Shown here: positions 47,676-55,639 of the stretch, one piece after another
Layout: each line of letters starts with the position of its first letter
How positions within the stretch are numbered: position 1 is the first letter of the stretch
Assembly (NCBI RefSeq): GCF_013170805.1
Contig: NZ_CP051293.1
Span: 434,001-498,000 of the forward strand
DNA: 64,000 nucleotides
DNA from: Mesorhizobium sp. NZP2077
GTDB lineage: Bacteria; Pseudomonadota; Alphaproteobacteria; Rhizobiales; Rhizobiaceae
Direction of reading: 5' to 3'
The notes under the pieces: model-generated
Seen by the model: the letters and a program-made list of their open reading frames with translations, nothing else
Told to the model about the DNA's origin: nothing
Databases searched by the model: none
Program-made: the position numbers and the translations under genes

Positions 47676-48301
47676 GCGGAGGCTCCGGTTCTTGTCTTGG
47701 CTATAGTGGGATCTAGGAGGGGCACGCGCTCGCCTGCGCGGATCACCGAGGGGTCGTAGGCCTTGCGGGCAAAGACTTCGAGCACGAAGGGCCGGAAGAA
47801 CTCGATCGGCAGCGTCTCGTAGTCGGGGTCGAAGCTCGACTGGTCCCAACGTTCGCAGAACTGGTCGCAATCGTCGAAATAGGCGTGGCCGGCAAAACGG
47901 TCGCGGGCATGGCGGTTGCCGCCGACATGGTGGGCGTAATAGAGCCGCTGGAAGTCGCCATGCTTTTCCACCACCCAGGTGCATTGCTCGCGCACGAAGG
48001 GTTTCAGGATCGACGCGGCATATTCGTCGTGGTTGTAGGGCGCATAGATGTCGCCGATATCGTGCAGCAGCGCGCAGGCAATCCAGTCGGTGTCGGCGCC
48101 GTCGCGCCAGGCGCGCGTCGCCGCCTGTAGCGAATGGCCGAGCCGGGTGATCTTGTAACCGGACAGGCCCTCGTCGAGCTGCACCAGGGCGTCGAGCAGC
48201 CGATCGCCGGTCTTGGCGGCATAGTCGATTTCATGGGCGGTCAGGAACTCGTAATCGTCCTTGTCGCCATCCTTCATCGCGGTGAATTTGACGGTTGTCA
48301 T
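47672..48301 (-). CDS. HD-domain protein in the carnitine operon
   Basis: 209 residues. HD-superfamily metal ligands are His56 (RLGHSLQAA), His80-Asp81 (ALLHDIGD), a further His near 91 or 114, and late acidic residues. The layout (H...LLHDIGD... then ERWDQSSFDPDYETLP) resembles the PhnZ/TmpB mixed-valent diiron oxygenase group more than nucleotide phosphohydrolases. The YxxE lid motif of those oxygenases is not clearly present, so the activity is open. Lies between cdhC (14-bp gap) and cdhA (4-bp overlap). Confidence 0.75.
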   Translation of the reverse strand: MTTVKFTAMKDGDKDDYEFLTAHEIDYAAKTGDRLLDALVQLDEGLSGYKITRLGHSLQAATRAWRDGADTDWIACALLHDIGDIYAPYNHDEYAASILKPFVREQCTWVVEKHGDFQRLYYAHHVGGNRHARDRFAGHAYFDDCDQFCERWDQSSFDPDYETLPIEFFRPFVLEVFARKAYDPSVIRAGERVPLLDPTIAKTRTGASA

Positions 48302-48315
48302 GCCTGCCTCCCGCT

Positions 48316-49239
48316 CTATGCCGCGGCTGCGATCGGCGCCCGCTTGGTCAGGTTGAGCTTCTTGCGCACTTCCTCCGGCCCGAGTATCCGGGCGCCGAGA
48401 TTGGTGACGATGCTGGCGGCACGCTCGACCAGCTGCGCGTTGGTAGCCAGCACGCCCTTGTCGAGCCAGAGATTGTCTTCGAGGCCAACGCGGACATTGC
48501 CACCGGCCAGCACCGCGGCGGCGGCATAGGCCATCTGGTTGCGGCCGATGGCGAAGGCCGACCAGTTCCAGGTCGACGGCACGTTGTTGACCATGGCCAT
48601 GAAGGTGTTGAGATCGTCAGGCGCGCCCCACGGCACGCCCATGCAAAGCTGCACCAGGGCGTCGGGGTTCAATACCTTTTCCTCGACCAACTGCTTGGCG
48701 AACCAGAGATGGCCGGTGTCGAAGGCCTCGATCTCCGGTTTGACGCCGAGTGCCGTCATCATGCCGCCCATGGCGCGCAGCATGCCGGGCGTGTTGGTCA
48801 TGACATAGTCGGCCTCGGCGAAGTTCATCGTGCCGCAATCGAGCGTGCAGATTTCCGGCAGGCATTGGCGCACATGTTCCATGCGGTTGGTGGCGCCGCC
48901 CATATCGGTGCCCTTTTCGTTGAGCGGAAGCGGCGCTTCCGGCGAGCCGAACACCATGTCGCCGCCCATGCCGGCGGTGAGGTTCAGGATGACATCGACG
49001 TTTGCCGCGCGGATGCGCTCGGTGACCTCGCGGTAGAGATGCACATCGCGCCTGGGCTTGCCGGTTTCGGGGTCGCGGACATGGCAATGGACGATGGCAG
49101 CCCCGGCCTTGGCCGCATCGATGGCCGAATCGGCGATCTGCTTGGGCGAACGCGGCACATGCGGAGAGCGATCCTGCGAGCCGCCGGACCCGGTCACGGC
49201 ACAGGTAATGAAAACCTCACGGTTCATCGCAAGCGGCAT
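48316..49239 (-). CDS. cdhC: BKACE-family 3-dehydrocarnitine cleavage enzyme (betainyl-CoA forming)
   Basis: 307 residues, beta-keto acid cleavage enzyme family. Zinc ligands His51 and His53 occur in VHCHVRDP, with TLDCGTMNF and GHLWFAKQL later. BKACE enzymes split a beta-keto acid with acetyl-CoA. In carnitine clusters this gives betainyl-CoA plus acetoacetate from 3-dehydrocarnitine. The pairing with cdhA and a GlxA regulator supports that substrate. First gene of the minus-strand operon. Confidence 0.92.
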   Translation of the reverse strand: MPLAMNREVFITCAVTGSGGSQDRSPHVPRSPKQIADSAIDAAKAGAAIVHCHVRDPETGKPRRDVHLYREVTERIRAANVDVILNLTAGMGGDMVFGSPEAPLPLNEKGTDMGGATNRMEHVRQCLPEICTLDCGTMNFAEADYVMTNTPGMLRAMGGMMTALGVKPEIEAFDTGHLWFAKQLVEEKVLNPDALVQLCMGVPWGAPDDLNTFMAMVNNVPSTWNWSAFAIGRNQMAYAAAAVLAGGNVRVGLEDNLWLDKGVLATNAQLVERAASIVTNLGARILGPEEVRKKLNLTKRAPIAAAA

Positions 49240-49318
49240 GGAATTCTCCTCCTAATCGAGACAGAGGCACAACATTGCTCGACTTGCGAGAGACTGCTTT
49301 ACGTTTTACGAAGGCGTC

Positions 49319-50299
49319 ATGATAAAAAACGAAAAGCCGACAATCTTTCGCGCCGAGCAGTCGCCGCTCAAGGTTACGATGCTGGTGTTTTCCGGAGCAT
49401 CCATCATGTGCGTGGCATGCGCCGTCGATCCGCTGCGTGCCGCCAACCGCATCGCCGGCGAAACCCTGCTCGACTTCAAACTGGTTTCGGTGACCGGGGA
49501 GGCGCCGGTGACGACATGCGGGCTGCCCGTGGCGGTCAGCGGCCGGTTCGATGCGACGGAGCCAACCGATGTCCTTGTCGTGGTCGCGGGCTTCGGTACG
49601 CAGAACTATGCCACGTCTGCCTTGCTCGCCGGCCTGCGGCGGGCGGCGCGCTCGGCCCGTGCCTGCGGCGGCGTCGAGGCGGGCACATGGCTGGTGGCGC
49701 GCGCCGGCCTGCTGGAAGGGCGCAGCGCCACCACCCATTGGGAGGACATGGAGGATTTTTCGTCCGCCTTTCCCGGCGTCGACGTGCGCCCCGATCGATA
49801 CATCATCGACGGGCCGGTCTTCACCACGGGCGGTGCATCGCCAACCCTGGACCTGATGCTGCACCTGATCCGCACGCGGCTCGGCATGGCCGTGGCGCTG
49901 GATGTGGCAAGTGCGTTCATTTACGATCAGGCGCGCGTGGCGACCGATGCGCAGCCGCTGGTCTCGCTTGGCCGGCTCGACGGCTACGATCCACGCCTGG
50001 CGCAAGCCATCCGGCTGATGGAAGCGCATGTCGACCAGCCGCTGACCATAGAAGCCATAGCCAAGCGTTCCGGCGTGACAGCGCGGACACTGGAAAGCAT
50101 TTTTCGCAAGTCGATCGGCGAGACGCCGGGCGCCTATTATCTGAGGCTGCGCCTGGGGGCCGCGCGCCGGCTGGTGGTCGACACGCGAGTGGCCATGGCG
50201 GATATTGCCGGGCGGACGGGATTCTCATCCGCCGCCGCATTTTCCAGAGCGTTTTCAAGAGCTTTTGGCGAAGCCCCGGTCAGGCTGCGCCGAGGATAA
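49319..50299 (+). CDS. cdhR: GlxA-family AraC regulator, CdhR-like
   Basis: 326 residues. The N-terminal DJ-1/PfpI-like domain (about 15-190) is followed by an AraC helix-turn-helix pair at the C-terminus (TIEAIAKRSGVTARTLESIFRKSIGETPGAYYLRLRL). GlxA-type regulators of quaternary amines (GbdR, CdhR, SouR) have this layout. Divergent from cdhC with 79 bp between the starts, so it likely activates the operon when carnitine or a metabolite is present. Confidence 0.88.
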   Translation: MIKNEKPTIFRAEQSPLKVTMLVFSGASIMCVACAVDPLRAANRIAGETLLDFKLVSVTGEAPVTTCGLPVAVSGRFDATEPTDVLVVVAGFGTQNYATSALLAGLRRAARSARACGGVEAGTWLVARAGLLEGRSATTHWEDMEDFSSAFPGVDVRPDRYIIDGPVFTTGGASPTLDLMLHLIRTRLGMAVALDVASAFIYDQARVATDAQPLVSLGRLDGYDPRLAQAIRLMEAHVDQPLTIEAIAKRSGVTARTLESIFRKSIGETPGAYYLRLRLGAARRLVVDTRVAMADIAGRTGFSSAAAFSRAFSRAFGEAPVRLRRG

Positions 50300-50313
50300 T
50301 CATATCCAGGGGA

Positions 50314-50517
50314 TTAGGCGGCGTTCTGTCGCTCGCTGCCGGCGTCCATCTGCGAGCGCATCTGCCTCGCTAGACGGACTTCAAACCGGCTGCTGACCGC
50401 ACGATCCCATTCGTTCTTCACATTGTCGGTCGGCCGCGGCAGCGCCATCAGCCGGTCGATGATCGATCCGGTCTCGCCGGATGACAGTAGGGCGTCGATT
50501 TCACGCTCGTGCTGCAT
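50314..50517 (-). CDS. Small hypothetical protein
   Basis: 67 residues. A strong ribosome site (GGAAGGAGG) precedes the ATG on the minus strand. Acidic and basic helix-forming sequence (EREIDALLSSGETGSIIDRLMALPRPTDNVKNEWDRAVSSRFEVRLARQMRSQ), no membrane segment. No family recognised. Convergent with cdhR. Confidence 0.6.
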   Translation of the reverse strand: MQHEREIDALLSSGETGSIIDRLMALPRPTDNVKNEWDRAVSSRFEVRLARQMRSQMDAGSERQNAA

Positions 50518-50720
50518 ATCGGTTCGCCTCCTTCCTTTTCACCCGTCACAGGCCCCTCTTATACGAGATACGTGACGGCAGTTTGAAGGCAAGAGCGAGG
50601 TCATTGAGGGGCGCGAAGGGGCAAAACCTTGTCGCCGGATGCGCCATTTGGCGCAAAGCCGTCCAAGGGCGGCAGGAGTGTTATCCAGCCGCCCGTCGAG
50701 CATACGAATCGGCCTTCCGC

Positions 50721-52046
50721 CTAGACGTAGCGGTTGACGATGTTTTCCAGCAACTCCTGGCGGCCGGAGCGCGGCTGCGGCTCGATCTTCTTCTTCACCA
50801 CACGCTCGGCGATGTCTTCCAGCGTGCGCTTGCCCGACAGCATCGCCTTGGCCTCGGTGCTGTTCCAGCCAGCATAACGCTCGGCCAGCGGCGCCGACAG
50901 CGCCTTGTCCTCGACCATGCGCGCCGCAGCCTTCAAGCCGCGTGCGCAAGAATCCATGCCGCCGATATGACCGATCAGCAGGTCCTGCGGATCGAGCGAC
51001 TGGCGGCGCAGCTTGGCGTCGAAATTGGTGCCGCCGGTCTTGAAGCCACCGGCCTGCAGGACCTGGTAATAGGCCAGCGCCATTTCCGGCACGTTGTTGG
51101 GGAACTGGTCGGTGTCCCAACCGGACTGGTAGTCGTTGCGGTTCATGTCGATCGAGCCGAAGACGCCGAGCGCATTGGCCAGCGCCAGTTCGTGCTCGAA
51201 GGAATGGCCGGCCAGGATGGCATGGCCCTGCTCGATGTTGAGTTTTACTTCCTTCTCCAGCCCGAAGCGCTTGAGGAAGCCGTAAACGGTGGCGACATCG
51301 TAGTCGTATTGGTGCTTTGTCGGCTCCTGCGGCTTCGGCTCGATCAGGATGGTGCCCTTGAAGCCGATCTTGTGCTTGTAGTCGACGACGAGGCTGAGGA
51401 AGCGGCCGGCCTGTTCCTGCTCGCGGGCAAGGTCGGTGTTGAGCAGCGTCTCATAGCCCTCGCGCCCGCCCCAAAGCACGTAGTTCTCGCCCTTCAGCCG
51501 CTTGGTGACGTCGATGCAGCTCTTCACCGTCGCCGCCGCATAGGCAAAGACATCCGGATCGGGATTGGTGGCGGCACCCGACATGAAGCGGCGGTTGGAG
51601 AACAGGTTCGCCGTGCCCCACAAAAGCTTGACGCCGGTCTGCTTCATCTTGCCGGCAAAGTAGTCGGCGATCTCATCGAGACGGGCCGCACTTTCAGAGA
51701 AATCCTTGCCCTCCGGCCGGACATCGGCGTCGTGGAAGCAGAAATAGGGTGCGCCGAGCAGCGAGAACATCTCGAAGGCGACATCGGCCTTCAGTTTCGC
51801 CAGTTCCATCGTGTCGATGCCGCCGGCCTTGGGGAACCAGGGACGGTCGAAGGTCTGGCCGCCGAAGGGGTCGCCGCCCGGCCACGCGAAGGAATGCCAG
51901 TAGGCGACGGCGAAGCGCAGATGGTCTTCCAGCCGTTTGCCGGCGACCACCTCGTCGGGATTGTAGAACCGGTAGGCCAGCGGATTGGTCGAATCCGGCC
52001 CCTCATATTTGATCGTCTGGATGTCGCCGAAAAATCCGCTGCTCAT
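50721..52046 (-). CDS. xylA: Xylose isomerase
   Basis: 441 residues, class II length. TIM barrel with the catalytic His/Asp environment ([12 protein letters not shown]), the metal-binding [16 protein letters not shown] and the [13 protein letters not shown] motif. It interconverts D-xylose and D-xylulose. Its partner xylB is on the same strand about 500 bp upstream, separated by a divergently read SnoaL-like gene. No XylF/G/H transporter or XylR repressor is in the window. Confidence 0.96.
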   Translation of the reverse strand: MSSGFFGDIQTIKYEGPDSTNPLAYRFYNPDEVVAGKRLEDHLRFAVAYWHSFAWPGGDPFGGQTFDRPWFPKAGGIDTMELAKLKADVAFEMFSLLGAPYFCFHDADVRPEGKDFSESAARLDEIADYFAGKMKQTGVKLLWGTANLFSNRRFMSGAATNPDPDVFAYAAATVKSCIDVTKRLKGENYVLWGGREGYETLLNTDLAREQEQAGRFLSLVVDYKHKIGFKGTILIEPKPQEPTKHQYDYDVATVYGFLKRFGLEKEVKLNIEQGHAILAGHSFEHELALANALGVFGSIDMNRNDYQSGWDTDQFPNNVPEMALAYYQVLQAGGFKTGGTNFDAKLRRQSLDPQDLLIGHIGGMDSCARGLKAAARMVEDKALSAPLAERYAGWNSTEAKAMLSGKRTLEDIAERVVKKKIEPQPRSGRQELLENIVNRYV

Positions 52047-52159
52047 GATTTCTGTCCTCTCTCGAATAGTTCGCCCTGATTACCTCAGGCGTAATTGGTT
52101 TCGGTCCTAGGCTGGTCGAAAAAGCTGATGTCAAAGCCATCAAACAAAGGAGACAGACC

Positions 52160-52522
52160 ATGACCGACCTCAACAAAATCGCCGAGGGCTACATCACCGC
52201 CTGGAACGAAAGCGACGCCAGCCGCCGCGCCGAATTGCTCACGGCGACCTTCACCGAAGACGTCAGCTATCGCGATCCGCTGATGCAGGGCGATGGCCAT
52301 GAAGGCGTCGCGGCGCTCATCGACGCCGTGCAGCAGCGCCTTGCCGGCTTCCGGTTCTCGCTGAAGGGCGCGCCGGACGGCTTTGCCGACAAAATCCGCT
52401 TCTCCTGGAACCTCGGCCCGGAGGGCGTCCCTTCGGTCATCGAAGGCACCGATATCGGCATCATCGAGAACGGCCGCCTGAAAAGCGTCACCGGCTTTCT
52501 GGACAAGATCCCGGCGCAATGA
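52160..52522 (+). CDS. SnoaL/NTF2-like protein
   Basis: 120 residues, an NTF2-like cone (IAEGYITAWNESDASRRAELLTATFTEDVSYRDPLMQGDGHEGVAALIDAV). Such small proteins act as isomerases, hydrolases or binding domains; no catalytic pattern is diagnostic here. AAAGGAG lies just before the ATG. It is inserted, on the opposite strand, between xylA and xylB. Confidence 0.82.
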   Translation: MTDLNKIAEGYITAWNESDASRRAELLTATFTEDVSYRDPLMQGDGHEGVAALIDAVQQRLAGFRFSLKGAPDGFADKIRFSWNLGPEGVPSVIEGTDIGIIENGRLKSVTGFLDKIPAQ

Positions 52523-52554
52523 ACCGGCAAGCTGCGGCATGGGCAAGAAGCCGC

Positions 52555-54009
52555 TCACGCCGTGGCGCCCTTGATCGCCGGGTAGAGCGCCCGGTAGCGG
52601 TGATAGGCGTCCGCATAGGCACCGCCAAGCTTGGCATCCGGTTCGATGGTGGCATCCGTCCTCGGCGCGGTGCACACGGCCAGCGGATCGGCACCGGTCG
52701 CCGTGATAAGACCGAGCCTGGCTGCGCCAAAGGCGGCGCCGAAATCGCCGTCGGCGGGAATATCCACCGGCACCTGCAGCGCGGTGGCGATCGATTTCAG
52801 CCAGTAGCGCGAGCGTGAGCCGCCACCGATCGCGGTCACCCGCGTCAATGTCGTGCCGGCCGTCTTCAGGGCTTCGAGGCTGTCGCGGAAGGCGAAGGCG
52901 ACGCCTTCGAGAACCGCCTGCGTCAGCACCGCGCGGCTCGATTCATGCGCCAGCCCGGTGAAAGACCCGCGGATGGCGGAATCATTGTGCGGCGTGCGCT
53001 CGCCCGAGAGATAGGGCAGGAAGGACACGCCGGTCGGCGCCTTCAGCGTGTCGCCGAGTTCCGATGTCAGCTCGCCTGCGCCTTTGCCCGTGACCTCCGA
53101 CAGCCAGTTGAGCGAATCGGTCGCCGACAGGATGACCCCCATCTGGTGCCAGGTGTTGGGCAGCGCATGGCAGAAGGTGTGCACAGCACTTGCCGGGTTG
53201 GGCAGATAGGATGCGTTGGCGGCAAACAGCACGCCCGACGTGCCGAGCGAGACAAAGGCATGGCCGGCGCCGACCGTGCCCATGCCGCAGGCCGAAGCCG
53301 CGTTGTCGCCGGCGCCGCCGGCGATGGGGATGCCGGCCTCGATGCCCCATTTCGACGCCAGCTCGCCGCGCAGCCCGCCGGCCTTTTCAGTGCCCTCGAC
53401 CAGCGACGGCATTTGGCTCTCGTCAAGGGAGGTGGCGGCGAGCAGGTCCGGCGACCAGCGGCGCCTGCCGACATCGAGCCAGGACGTGCCGGCCGAGTCG
53501 GACATTTCCGAAATGTGTTCGCCGGTCAGCCAAAGCCGCAGGAAATCCTTGGGCAGCAGGACTTTCGCCACCTTGGCGAAGACAGCGGGCTCATTGTTCT
53601 TCACCCAGGCGAGCTTTGGCGCGGTGAAGCCGGGGAAAACGATATTGCCGGTCAGCGCGCGAAAGCGCGGATCGGCGTCAAGTGCGGCCGCCTCGACATG
53701 GCTGCGCGTGTCGTTCCACAGGATACAGGGGCGCAGCACATGATCGGCCGCATCGAGCAAGGTGGCGCCATGCATCTGGCCCGACAGGCCGATGCCTTTC
53801 ACCGCCGCGAACTGCTTGGGATGGGAGGCCTTGAGTTCGGCGATCGCGTCTTCGCAGGCGCGTATCCAGTGGGACGGATCCTGCTCGGACCAGCCGGGAT
53901 GTGGCCGCGAGACATCAAGCGCGCCATGGCCGGAACCGACGACGGTTTGTCCGGCATCGATCAGCAGCGCCTTGACGCCCGACGTGCCCAGGTCGAGGCC
54001 GAGATACAT
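52555..54009 (-). CDS. xylB: Xylulokinase
   Basis: 484 residues, FGGY carbohydrate kinase. N-terminal phosphate motif YLGLDLGTSGVKALLID, GLSGQMHGATLLD, and the C-terminal ATP-binding GGGSRSRYWLKSIATALQ. It phosphorylates D-xylulose to xylulose 5-phosphate, acting after XylA. Transcribed toward xylA, but 508 bp and a divergent gene lie between them. Confidence 0.95.
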   Translation of the reverse strand: MYLGLDLGTSGVKALLIDAGQTVVGSGHGALDVSRPHPGWSEQDPSHWIRACEDAIAELKASHPKQFAAVKGIGLSGQMHGATLLDAADHVLRPCILWNDTRSHVEAAALDADPRFRALTGNIVFPGFTAPKLAWVKNNEPAVFAKVAKVLLPKDFLRLWLTGEHISEMSDSAGTSWLDVGRRRWSPDLLAATSLDESQMPSLVEGTEKAGGLRGELASKWGIEAGIPIAGGAGDNAASACGMGTVGAGHAFVSLGTSGVLFAANASYLPNPASAVHTFCHALPNTWHQMGVILSATDSLNWLSEVTGKGAGELTSELGDTLKAPTGVSFLPYLSGERTPHNDSAIRGSFTGLAHESSRAVLTQAVLEGVAFAFRDSLEALKTAGTTLTRVTAIGGGSRSRYWLKSIATALQVPVDIPADGDFGAAFGAARLGLITATGADPLAVCTAPRTDATIEPDAKLGGAYADAYHRYRALYPAIKGATA

Positions 54010-54030
54010 GTTTTCCTCCCACGTCCTTAT

Positions 54031-54051
54031 TTTTTTCGGATCCCGAAAAAA
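54031..54051. repeat. AT-rich inverted repeat upstream of xylB
   Basis: TTTTTTCGG (54031-54039) and CCGAAAAAA (54043-54051) form a perfect 9-bp inverted repeat with a 3-nt spacer, 22 bp upstream of the xylB start. It could be an operator or the hairpin ending the TPR gene transcript; the sequence does not decide. Confidence 0.5.
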
Positions 54052-54090
54052 TCTGGCCGAGCCAGTTTTTAAGGCAAGATCGGCTTGCGG

Positions 54091-55413
54091 TCAATTCTCT
54101 GACAAATCGGCCGCGCGTCGTGAGAACAGCGCCGACAGCGGACTGTCCGGCCGCGCCGTCGAACGCTCGGCGGTGAGCGCCCTGGCCAGCGCGCCGTCAC
54201 CGGCCCGCAGTGCCGCTTCGATCAGCGTCAGGTCAATGATATCGCGCTGTGCGTGGCTGCCGCCGAAACGATGGGCGATCGCTCGGATCGGCCGGATCAG
54301 GCGCATGGCCTCGCTGTAGTTGCCCGCACCGAAGGCATTGATGGCCAGCGTCAGGGGATGGCCGACATCGCGGGTGAAGGCGGCATTGTCGTCATTGCCG
54401 CGCATGGCCTCGCGCTGCGCCTCGACCAAGGTGCGGGCCGGAGCGTCGAGCCCGGCGCCGACAAAGGCCATCATCGCATGCGCATCGTTGAAGGCATAGT
54501 TGCCGGCGCCAACCTTGGGCCAGTTGGCGGCGAGCGCCGACCAGCGGTCACCGACATCGACGCCACCGAGATAAAGCCGCCACAGGATCGCCGAGGCATC
54601 GACCATGTTCAGCGCCATCGCCGACGGCGTGCCGTAGATCGGCCCGTCATAGAGCGCCAGCACCTCGTCGGTCTCGCCAAGATCGTAGTGAAACAGCGCC
54701 AGGTGCCACCAATTGTGCACCTGGAGGAAACTGTCCCTCGTCCAAGCCTCGGGGTCGGCGCGCATCCAGGCGATGCCATCCCTTTGCCGGCTTTGCATTT
54801 CCATGACATGCGCCACGGCATGCTGAGCCCAGCCGTCGCGCGGTTCGATCCCGACCGCCGTGCGGCCGAGCTTTTCGGCCAATGCGTACTCGCCCATCTC
54901 CTCCAGTCCGAAAGCCTCCATGCCGAGCATGGCGTGGTATCCCGGCATGTCGTTCTGCCAGGACGGCAAGGCGCGGGCGATGCGGTCGCGCAGCATGCGG
55001 GCATTGCCGGTGAAGAAATCGATCTGGTGCCCGACCTGCAGCGCCACCGCGTCGAGCGGGGCGTCGATGGCGATGTCCTCGAGGATGCGGGCGGCGTCAT
55101 GCCAGCGCCCGCCGGCGAGATGGCCAAGGGCTAAGACATGCGCCTGCTCGCGCGTTGTCGCCGCAAGCGGCAGGGCCGCCTCATGGCAAGTCCTGGCCAC
55201 CGCCGTTGCGTCGCGCTCGGTGGCGAGGCCGAAGAGATAGCCCTTGAAGACATGCGCCATGACAAAACCGGGGTTCTCCGCGATCGCGCGGTCGACGGAG
55301 GCGACGGGATCGCCGATGAAGCACTGCAACTGGCTCACCGCCTGGCTGTAGGGCGTGAACCCCGCTTCCGTCGCGCCCGAAAATGTCAGGCCGAATGTGT
55401 CCTTGATTGGCAT
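54091..55413 (-). CDS. Tetratricopeptide-repeat protein (TTC38-like)
   Basis: 440 residues from the ATG at 55413 (MPIKDTFGLTFSGATEAG); the longer frame upstream has no similarity. Helical repeats run through the protein, with WAQHAVAHVMEMQSRQRDGIAWM and HNWWHLALFHYDLGETDEVLALYD typical of the TTC38/tetratricopeptide group. No signal peptide or membrane segment. Function unknown; the family is widespread and often a single gene. Confidence 0.82.
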   Translation of the reverse strand: MPIKDTFGLTFSGATEAGFTPYSQAVSQLQCFIGDPVASVDRAIAENPGFVMAHVFKGYLFGLATERDATAVARTCHEAALPLAATTREQAHVLALGHLAGGRWHDAARILEDIAIDAPLDAVALQVGHQIDFFTGNARMLRDRIARALPSWQNDMPGYHAMLGMEAFGLEEMGEYALAEKLGRTAVGIEPRDGWAQHAVAHVMEMQSRQRDGIAWMRADPEAWTRDSFLQVHNWWHLALFHYDLGETDEVLALYDGPIYGTPSAMALNMVDASAILWRLYLGGVDVGDRWSALAANWPKVGAGNYAFNDAHAMMAFVGAGLDAPARTLVEAQREAMRGNDDNAAFTRDVGHPLTLAINAFGAGNYSEAMRLIRPIRAIAHRFGGSHAQRDIIDLTLIEAALRAGDGALARALTAERSTARPDSPLSALFSRRAADLSEN

Positions 55414-55639
55414 GCAATGTCCTTTGATCGACCTGGGACAAGCCCCAGACCCTTCGGGCCAAAGCGATCTTAAAGCATGAGCCAAGGACGTGCCAATCAT
55501 GCACTATTTAAGGTCTATCCCAGTAGCCTTTGCAGTTCATCAACCATGGAATGCAGATTAGGCTTTGTAAAATTGAACGAATTGTGGCTTCATTGCGGCG
55601 CGGCGGAGGGCTTGTAATCGCGATCTGAGAGGGGCCGCG

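Noticed and set aside
48295..50373. A 692-codon plus-strand open frame over cdhC and cdhR
   Set aside because: Antisense to cdhC and in another frame over cdhR; composition is that of a GC shadow and no ribosome site fits.
50481..52079. A 532-codon plus-strand open frame opposite xylA
   Set aside because: Antisense to xylA, with biased composition (Gly, Arg, Asp, Leu) and no domain.
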